Of a stretch of 64,000 nucleotides of DNA, positions 56,692 through 64,000 are shown piece by piece. The first letter of the stretch is position 1; each line of letters begins with the position of its first letter. The DNA comes from Capronia americana (lineage: Eukaryota; Ascomycota; Eurotiomycetes; Chaetothyriales; Herpotrichiellaceae): the NCBI GenBank assembly GCA_016110215.1, contig JADWQD010000013.1, positions 310,001 to 374,000 on the forward strand, given 5' to 3'. The notes below the pieces were generated by a model that was not told the DNA's origin, made no database searches, and saw only the letters and a list, made by a program, of their open reading frames with translations. The position numbers and the translations under genes were made by a program.

Positions 56692-57106
56692 ACTCAGGTC
56701 AGATGGAGGGGATGACATCTCATTTAACGCCAAAGCAGAAGGTTGGAGCAGAATCAGCACAGATTATTTCGGTCCTTGGCACCAATACCGCAGAGAGCAA
56801 AGCAGACAATATACTGGGCATAGGTACGACCGACTGTCGCACGCTCTTTCCTTGGAAGCTATACCCGATCTCATGTATCAGTTGCTCGCGGGCATACACC
56901 ATGTCGTTGGAGCTCAGAGGATGGTGGCATGGGAGATGAGTGGCCCATGGTCATATTGGAGGGCAATTCACTTTTTGAACGAAGCATTGATTCGATATGC
57001 ACAGGGATACATAGATGTGTGTGAGAGCAGGCGATCCTGGAAGCATTTGATAGATGTACAATGTCGGAGAGTATTCGTTTGTACGTTGTCGACATCCACA
57101 AACATA
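56692..57106. other. Convergent spacer between C2H2 gene and CAB4
   Basis: 415 bases of 3' flank of both genes. No gene is seen. Confidence 0.6.
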
Positions 57107-58375
57107 TTACTGGCCTCTCTCCTGCAACCGCCTTCTAATCTCAGTACTGCTGATCTTGCTGTCAAATGTGTCCCTTTGCCGCACCGTTTCTCCTTCATCT
57201 TCCAAGCCTACGCTAGCATCTAGGATACCGACCTCGAACACCTCCAGCTCTTTCCATCCTTTCTCCTTTCTTTTATCGTTGACAGCTTTCCCACCAGCTC
57301 GTGTCTCGGCGGAGATGACAATGGCGGAGATGTCGGGATCTGTTATGGTGGGCCCAAAGGGATCGGACAATTGGGTATAGTTGATGGTAATACTCTCTTC
57401 AACACCTGGGATCGGCTGAAGAGGCTTGTATGTCACGCGTACGACCCTCCCGTTCGGCCCCGGGCGGTCGATGTACTCCGTCGTTCTCAACCCATTCGCC
57501 CCTGAATTTGGGCTTGCTTTCCTTGGGTAAAACGCCAGTATGGAGTCGACAAATTCCGCCGTACGTTCTTGCCTCGTTGACCAGGATTCGACATACGAGC
57601 CGTACTTCTTGTTCACGAGCAACTCGTCGCCCGTTATGCCGACCGTTATCAGACGGGAGCCTGCATTCAGGTCGGCAGTGAGGATTGTGCCAGTTAGGAG
57701 GAGTTTGTGTCCGATGTGTAAGTGGTCGAAGGTGCCTCCTACGGCGACGGATGCGTGAGACATCACGGGGGAATGTCCCTCGCTGGTCGAAAAAGGGTTT
57801 GGAGCACCCGCAGAGGGATGAACTATCGCCGGTCCACTTGGCAATCTCACAGCAGGCGGAGGCTCGTCCTTCAGCTTGCTTCCCCACGTGGTGAGGAATT
57901 GCTTGAGATGAGCTTCCCCAGTCTCACCTTCGACAGAGTAGATCGTCTTATAACTTCGGTCCGACAGGACCAACGTGTCGATGTCTACGATCGGCCCAGA
58001 GAGGGGTTGCTTGCCAATGAGTTTCTGCGGGATCTCATCCACCCGGGCTTCGAGGATGAAAATCCGAACGTCGATGCCGGAGGGGAAATCGAGGTCGACA
58101 TTCTGCTGAGAAGCGACGGAGGTGATCAGACTGTATGCTTGTTTCAACAGGTTCTGAATAGGGACGAAGATGGCCGAACGGGATGTATTTGTCGCGAGCG
58201 GATAGGAAGCGGACAAGACTAGGCCGATGTCCAGACGAGTGACAGCAGATTTGTCCTGGGGAAGCAGTTTGGGGAGGAGGGATTCAAATGTGCTTTGGTA
58301 GGAGGATTTGAAAGAGGAGGGGGTTGACGAGACATCCAAGGCCGGTAGTAGAAGGAGCGATGTCACGTCTGCCAT
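57107..58375 (-). CDS. CAB4: Phosphopantetheine adenylyltransferase (Cab4-like)
   Basis: A single-exon ORF of 422 aa. The nucleotidyltransferase core starts at about residue 210 with VGGTFDHLHIGHKLLLTGTI, containing the T-x-x-H-x-G-H motif that binds ATP, followed by TVGITGDELLVNKKYGSYVE, FVDSILAF and the distal ISSTEIRRRLQE motif. This is the PPAT activity of coenzyme A biosynthesis, which joins phosphopantetheine and ATP. The fungal type is a stand-alone PPAT without a dephospho-CoA kinase domain, as here. The ~200 N-terminal residues (LLLLPALDVSSTPSSFKSSY...) are a fungal-specific extension of lower conservation and contain no known motif. Yeast Cab4 also has an extended N-terminus. Location should be cytosolic. 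Confidence 0.92.
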   Translation of the reverse strand: MADVTSLLLLPALDVSSTPSSFKSSYQSTFESLLPKLLPQDKSAVTRLDIGLVLSASYPLATNTSRSAIFVPIQNLLKQAYSLITSVASQQNVDLDFPSGIDVRIFILEARVDEIPQKLIGKQPLSGPIVDIDTLVLSDRSYKTIYSVEGETGEAHLKQFLTTWGSKLKDEPPPAVRLPSGPAIVHPSAGAPNPFSTSEGHSPVMSHASVAVGGTFDHLHIGHKLLLTGTILTADLNAGSRLITVGITGDELLVNKKYGSYVESWSTRQERTAEFVDSILAFYPRKASPNSGANGLRTTEYIDRPGPNGRVVRVTYKPLQPIPGVEESITINYTQLSDPFGPTITDPDISAIVISAETRAGGKAVNDKRKEKGWKELEVFEVGILDASVGLEDEGETVRQRDTFDSKISSTEIRRRLQERGQ

Positions 58376-58762
58376 TGTTCCAGAGGTGTCTGACGCGGTG
58401 GTCGTGATTCACAATGCCTATTGAGTACGCCGTCCTGTGCTTATTGAAACAATTAACCTATGTTCATCTTGGTCGTATTTCAGACAACGTTCACTTCTGT
58501 CTCTCAACGATGATACCGAGGTGTGAACCGGCTGAAGGGGCCTTTGGGCCAATGAGCGCCGGGCGGCCCTGGAGCCTCCTACGCCTTCAACTCCGCGCCT
58601 AGCGGCTGACGTTTGGGGAGCCTGAAGCCCCGAAGCAAGCCCGACCCTGACAGAACAACACTGGCACCGCTACTCCGTACCGTCGTCGAAACTTTGTATG
58701 CAGATAAAATTACCCGCATGTGCGGATGGACATTTGAGTGGCCAGGCGGGATTCTACTTAAC
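58376..58762. promoter_or_regulatory. Divergent region CAB4 / WDR68-like
   Basis: 387 bases between the CAB4 ATG (minus) and the WDR68-like ATG (plus). An upstream in-frame extension of the WD40 frame starts without a clear ATG before 58718. A 62-codon frame at 58414 is not supported. Confidence 0.45.
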
Positions 58763-60992
58763 ATGCCATTCCACATCCCTCACCATCACCATACCGTATC
58801 CGACACTCAGTACAACCACGACAACTTCTACAGTGCTGCGAATGCCATCTACTCGGCCGGCCAGACTCTGAGCTCCGTTGGCGCCCCGAATCCTCAATAC
58901 CTCGACAACAACCAAAACACGCCCACCACGGCGCCCGACTCCAGACCCTACCTCCCTCCATCCCAACCGAACACGAATGGTAATGGCACCGTGATTCCAT
59001 ACCGTCCCGGTCCTGCTCCGTCTTCCTACCAGAGTGTCCAAGAGGCCCAGCCCGGCCAGTACCAGCCAGGGCTGCGGCGCTCCCTGACGGTTGGGCGTCA
59101 ACAGGCCGAAGAACTGCATCTAAACCCGCAAGGCAGTGCCATGAGTGACGTCCACCACTATGGCGCACCGCCTGCATACTCGGGAGATGGTCTGTCAATA
59201 AAGATTGAGCCGTCGACGCCTCAGCATCCCACCAGCGTTGCCAGCCAGCCGATTCCCGGCACCTTACAGCCCGGCGGTCTTGCGAGCAGACCAGCGACGT
59301 TGGGCGCAAGCGGCACGGCCCCGTCTTTACCTACCCTGCCTCAGATTGCGACACAGCTGCAGCAGCCTCCTCTTTCTGCGAGACCGATGACACTGAATCA
59401 CACCCATTCATACTCGAGATCCAGTCCTGGCGCCATGGATCAGCCCAAATACAAACCCTTCTCGAATACTCCAGAACAGTCGAAATTCGCGTCAACACCA
59501 AGCTCATACATGCCACAGACTCCTCTGGGACCTTCTTCATATTCTCCCCTCGGCCTGGCCGACATCAGACAGAGGACGGACCACACCTTCTCGGACACCA
59601 CTTTCAGTCCTGGGGTAGCCCAAGAGAGTGAGGTGTCGCCGTATCCGCAAAACAGCAACTACAACGCGCCTTGGCCGATATATGCTGTGGATTGGTGCAA
59701 GTGGCCGCCGCGGTCGGGCAGTGGGTCATCCGGAAAGGTGGCCATTGGAAGTTATTTAGAGGACAACCACAATTATGTGAGTTGCGTCGGGGGAGTACGA
59801 ATGTTAACGATGTGACTGACAAGATTCAGATCCAAATATTAGACACGCAGAGGTCACAAATCGACCCAGACAACCCGCATGGTGAACGAGGGTTGGAGTT
59901 TATCAAAACAGCAGAAGCAACACACGCATACCCTGTGACAAGGATACTGTGGGAGCCGCCATCGTCGAACAAGCAGACTACTGACCTGCTTGCAACATCT
60001 GGCGACCACCTACGGCTGTGGTCCCTTCCAAACGACCAGCACTCATACCAGACGAATTCAATAACGCGGTCAGCGAGCACAAAGACACCGCCGTTGCAGA
60101 AGTTATCTCCGCTCGCTTTGCTATCGAATTCCAAGTCTCCGGAACACACCGCACCGATCACGTCCCTAGACTGGAATGTCGTACAACCGTCTCTAATCAT
60201 CACTTCGTCGATAGATACCACATGTACCATCTGGGATATTCCCACTTTGACGGCCAAAACGCAGCTCATTGCTCACGACAAGGAGGTTTACGATGTACGG
60301 TTCTGCGCAAACAGCGTAGATGTCTTTGTCTCGTGTGGCGCGGACGGCAGTGTGAGGATGTTCGACCTGAGAAGTCTCGAGCACAGCACGATCATCTACG
60401 AGCCCTCAGAGAAGCAACAACAACAGGATAAAAGCTGTAAGACCTCATCCCATCAAATACTCCTATTCAACCATACTAACATTCTACAGCTCAGCTTGAT
60501 ACCCTCTCCTCCTCCCCGACCCGCGCCTCCGGCTCCGGTGGTCCTTCAGCACTCCCATTTCCCCCTCCTCTCCTCCGCATTGCCGCTTCCCCCCACGACG
60601 CACACCTCCTTGCCACGTTCAGCCAAGACTCGCCTTTAATCCGGGTCCTCGACGTCCGGCAACCTGGCCAAGCGCTCCTCGAACTCAAGGGCCATGGCGC
60701 GTCTGTGAATTGCATTGATTGGAGTAACACCCAAAGAGGGGTGCTTGCGTCCGGAGCGGATGATTGTTGTGTTTTGCTGTGGGACTTGATGGGAAGCAGT
60801 GCCAGTACCGGTGCCGCGGCCGGTGGAGTAGTGCAGACCGTTACTGCTGGACAGGTGCAGGGCCAGGGCCAGGAACGAGGGCCGAGTGCTGTGTGGGACT
60901 GTAAGTTCGAGGTTAGCAATCTGAGCTGGGCGCCCACAATGGGAACGTTGGGTGTCTGTGGTGGACGCGGGTTTTGGGGTGTGCAGTTGTGA
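58763..60992 (+). CDS. WDR68/DCAF7-like WD40 protein with long disordered N-terminus
   Basis: Three exons (58763-59776, 59824-60436, 60490-60992) encode about 709 aa. The first ~310 residues are low complexity (HIPHHHHTV, Pro, Gln, Ser, Thr rich, with SYMPQTPLGPSSYSPLG). The conserved WDR68/DCAF7/AN11 start follows: APWPIYAVDWCKWPPRSGSG, KVAIGSYLEDNHNYIQI. WD repeats come next: TRILWEPPSSNKQTTDLLAT, TSLDWNVVQPSLIITSSIDT, DVRFCANSVDVFVSCGADGS and CIDWSNTQRGVLASGADDCC. DCAF7 is a scaffold of DYRK and HIPK kinases and of Cul4 ligases; its fungal role is poorly defined. Canonical members are about 340 aa with almost no N-terminal tail, so the extension is notable. The start at 58763 is the better-placed ATG; an earlier Met at 58718 is also in frame. 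Confidence 0.85.
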
Positions 60993-62020
60993 AGGAACGA
61001 GATGTGATATATCATCCTTCAGAGTTCAACAGCCGGAGTCTTGGAGCTGGAGCTGGACATGAGCATGAGCAGAGGCGCTGCGGTGTATTTCTGCCTTAAC
61101 CTGGACTGACACGGAGAAGCAATGCTATGTCCCAGGCAAGCACGACAGGAGATCTATACGCCTCTTTGGCTTGAATGACCGAGGGACTGCGAGGCCCAAT
61201 ATCGAAGACTATGACCGCTTCTGTAGCTCTTTGATATGTCCTTTTCACAGCGTGTCGCAGTATATCGCAGTATGGTGGCACAGGTCAACACAGACTCTCG
61301 AGGCCTAGATGCCGGCACGCCAGACCCATAGCCACCGATCTCATCGAGGCTGGAGCTGGAGATGTCGATCCCGAGTGGATCAGTCGGGCATATACCTGAA
61401 TGGAATGTGAATGTCAATGTCAATGTCAATGCGAATGTGAGTGCGAAGGTCTGGAGAAGGGATGTAAAAGGACGAAAAGTCGGCGGCGCGACGGTTCAAC
61501 GTTGGCGTGGCCAGCCCAACAACTGCAAGCCGTCTTGTAGGACATTAAGTAACTCGTATCATACGTGACTCTGAAAATCAGAAGAGTGTGAGAGTGAGCT
61601 CTACTGTATGTATCTCGGAAAAACAGGCCTTGCAGCGTTGAACAGTGAGCACCGACCCAGAGCAGAGCACAGCACAGCACAGCATCCTGTACACATAACT
61701 ACATGGTTCACCGCTGTCTTTCCATTTGCGATTCATGCCTATGGAGGTCCTATATTGTCTTTGGTGTTCACTGTTGCTCGGTTTCGCGGGCTTGTGGCTG
61801 TCGTCTTTCAGGTATGTAGATGTATGTAGATGAACAGCCTGGGGTGCTGGTAGTACATAGGTGTTGTCTTCACTGTCGGGCTTGGAGGAAGGAATTCGGA
61901 GCGAAGGCTTGTGTTCGCACTCGAGCTTGGAACGAACCTGTTTCGTGGATTGGTAGAGTATTGGAACATCTCGCTCTCTGTAACGACAGGATTGTCCCTA
62001 GCCGTCACTCGAGCAGGTGT
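60993..62020. other. Convergent spacer between WDR68-like and 2EXR genes
   Basis: 1.03 kb with no recognised gene. A tandem of AATGTC/AATGTG hexamers lies at about 61402-61446, and AGAGCACAGC-like units at about 61660-61685. Otherwise nothing is seen. Confidence 0.6.
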
Positions 62021-63350
62021 CTATTCATCATCTTCCTCGCTCTCACTCTCACTCTCACTCTCACTGTCAACCTCAAATTGTTCTTCTTCTTGTTCCTCCA
62101 CTTCGACAGGATTAAGAGGCTCGGCGTCCTCCTCGTAACTGCCCAGCCCATACTCCAGCTCAGCTGCCCATTGATCATCCTCCCCCTCTTCCTCGTCAAA
62201 GTCAGGATTCTCTAACTCCCAGAGAAGTCGTGCCTCGCTCTCGTGCACAAGCCGCAACGTCTCGCTGGCGGACAAGCCCATCGGGATGCCTGCCCGCCGC
62301 AGGGACGAAACACGGACAGCCGAACGGTTGTTCGTGATGGACGGGAAGTTTCTTGAAACGTGTAGATCTCGCGGGTTTGGTCGCAGAGTTCGCTCTTTGA
62401 TGGGTCTCCAGGTGATGGTCTTGACGCAGTACTCGTTTGTCCCCGGCTTGGTCTCGTCTCTCAACCAACGCTCGTCTTCCCATATCGAACTCCCACTCCA
62501 GCAGCTCACCTTGAAATCTTCCGCGCTAGCAGACATGATCATTGCGTCCTGTCTCCTGAAATGCCAGTGCTTTACCATGTCGCTGGCGATCCGGTCCACC
62601 TGGCCCTTCTTCCGCTGTAGGCTCTCGAGTTCGACGCACAGCTCCCTCAGACTGGCTGGGAAGCGGCACTCTCTCACCCAAGTCGAGTCGATGCGAAGCC
62701 GGGCGTCATCCTCCCAGGACCACCAGTCATGGTGGCGGATCGTCACCGTGATCTTGCGCGGGAAGAAATGTCTCATCCGCAAGATCTTGCTCAGCTGGTC
62801 GCCGGGTTCCAGGTAGCACAGCTGCGCGAAGATCCTCACGTGGGAGATTTCCACCTCCCCGTGAGCAGCAACGAGACGGTCGAGGAACGGCTGGAACTTC
62901 GCCGCTGTCATGCGCTCTCGGTCATCTGGTCGCCGGCCCGCCCACGCCAGGTAGAAGGTGTGCGTGGCACTGACCCAGGGTCGGAACCAGTCTGCGAAAC
63001 GGTTTTGGGGTCAGCTGCAATGCCAGCATTGAATAGATGAAATATGAAACGCCACGCTAATCGTAGTTACGTTACGTAGGACCGTGCCCTTCCGCAGAGA
63101 TCGAGGACTTACTTTCCGTGTAGATGCGCTGGCATGTTCGAAGCAGAGCCGTGTCGGCCACCTGGGGAGCGGTGTAGCCCGGCCGCACGTAGGAGCTGTT
63201 ATTGTCCCAGAGTTTGGCGGGATTGTTGGACTCGTAGCAGTTGAGCGCGAACGTGCAGATCTTGTCACGCACTTCGCCAGGGAACGATGCGAACAGGCAA
63301 GATCCATGCTGGTCGTCGCGAGGATGCTGGAAGACGGTGATGTGATCCAT
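62021..63350 (-). CDS. 2EXR-like fungal protein, unknown function
   Basis: Two exons (63350-63113 and 62991-62021) encode about 402 aa. The N-terminus MDHITVFQHPRDDQHG is followed by LFASFPGEVRDKICTFALNC and VADTALLRTCQRIYTEN, matching the fungal 2EXR/F-box-like pattern of an F-P-x-E-(I/V)-R-x-x-I-(Y/C)-x-x-A-L motif and a late LLRTCRQIYxE motif. The exon junction then gives NWFRPWVSATHTFYLAWAG. The middle contains long aromatic stretches (KITVTIRHHDWWSWED). The C-terminal quarter is acidic, ending EQFEVDSESESESESEEDDE, encoded by a TCACTC-type repeat. 2EXR proteins are expanded in ascomycetes with no assigned biochemistry. The start at 63350 is the first ATG; the frame continues upstream without another ATG. 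Confidence 0.72.
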
Positions 63351-64000
63351 CTGGGCAGATTGGCACCCGCGCGCGGCCTGATTGATCTGTGCTGGGTTCA
63401 GAGTGGACGACCACACTTTCAAATTCGCGAGATGATGTCGCGGATACGGAGGATATTAATTACTACATAGTCAATCAAGCGGTAGAAAGGGAGGCAGAAC
63501 ATCCTGCTCAGGCTCAGGCTCAGGCACCTGCGGCATCCTGCCTAGAGAATGGACCACGTGTGGCCCCCATGGCAGCACGCCCCGACTAGATCTGCCAACA
63601 CAGCATTCCAATTCGTGTCGCGGGACTGGCTAAGGGAAGGCAGGCAAGCAGGCGAGCAGGGATCTTTGGTCTGGTCGGAGCACGACAAGGCTGTGCAGCA
63701 GCTCCCGTGAACGACGCTACCCCCCCATCGTCGGGCTTGCTCGACGCCGCTCTCTCATTGGCTCTGCGTCGACGTCCTTTGCGCCCATTGGAGGCGTAGT
63801 CAGTGTCCGGGTACATAAGCCACACTCTCTTCACTACGGAGCACGCATGTGACAGCAACAGGGATTGCAGTGCAATGCAATGCCATGCGGGCTCAAATCG
63901 TCATTTTCATTCTAGCATGCGACTCGTTCTATGATCTCTAGACCTATGCAGGGACCAAAACTCCAGCTCGATGGCTCTAGCAACGCGCCCCTGGAAATGC
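63351..64000. other. Right edge, upstream of 2EXR gene
   Basis: 650 bases with no recognised gene. The 2EXR promoter should lie here. CAGGCT tandem units occur at about 63508-63528. The next gene begins beyond the window. Confidence 0.5.

Noticed and set aside
1..64000. tRNA, rRNA, transposon or CRISPR features
   Set aside because: Looked for GGTTCRA-type T-arm sequences, long terminal repeats and regular spacers by eye; none had the needed context. A tRNAscan and repeat search would settle it.

Overview
This is a nuclear genome segment from a filamentous ascomycete (Pezizomycotina). The evidence is many short spliceosomal introns (mostly 45-65 nt, GTANGT donors, YAG acceptors) and fungus-specific families: a CFEM protein, an INDA1-type amino acid permease, a Cab4-type PPAT, an Ssn3 kinase and a UAF Rrn10 subunit. 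The gene styles resemble Eurotiomycetes, perhaps black yeasts, but the order cannot be fixed from sequence alone. I support 27 protein-coding genes. No tRNA, rRNA, transposon or CRISPR array was recognised.

Left part (1-26.7 kb) is gene-sparse and rich in accessory or surface functions. It begins with the 3' end of phosphomannomutase (SEC53). Next is a microsatellite-rich interval holding a 46-codon GC3-rich ORF. A run of minus-strand genes follows: amino acid permease, arrestin-like adaptor, RRN10-like Pol I factor, SAM methyltransferase, enolase-phosphatase E1 (UTR4), a DHA1 MFS transporter, a Ser/Thr-rich GPI-type protein, a CFEM GPI-type protein, a secreted type-B carboxylesterase and a Vps73/Ybr241c-like sugar-porter protein. 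Spacers here are often 0.8-2 kb.

Right part (27-64 kb) is denser and mostly conserved housekeeping: SSN3/CDK8, RPS26, a CBS-PB1 protein, PEX1, MCM7, mitoribosomal mS29/RSM23, RRS1, a RhoGAP, BET2, CAB4 and a WDR68/DCAF7-like WD40 protein. Among them are a His-rich repeat protein, a cyclase-like enzyme, a C2H2 protein and a 2EXR-like protein, none with a known role. Several pairs are divergent and share short promoters: Vps73-like/SSN3, RPS26/CBS-PB1, PEX1/MCM7 and RSM23/RRS1. The PEX1/MCM7 promoter holds two MluI cell-cycle boxes and an E2F-like site within 27 bp.

The genes do not form one pathway. The methyltransferase, two MFS carriers and esterase lack any PKS, NRPS or terpene synthase and are not called a biosynthetic cluster. 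The most unusual items are the His-rich protein, whose 13-residue repeat is identical in protein while 10 of 13 codons differ silently; the 46-codon ORF behind a structured leader; a likely GC-AG intron in BET2; and a basic N-terminal extension on UTR4. Exon coordinates were worked out by hand from splice consensus, reading frame and family alignment from memory. They are internally frame-consistent but not transcript-verified.
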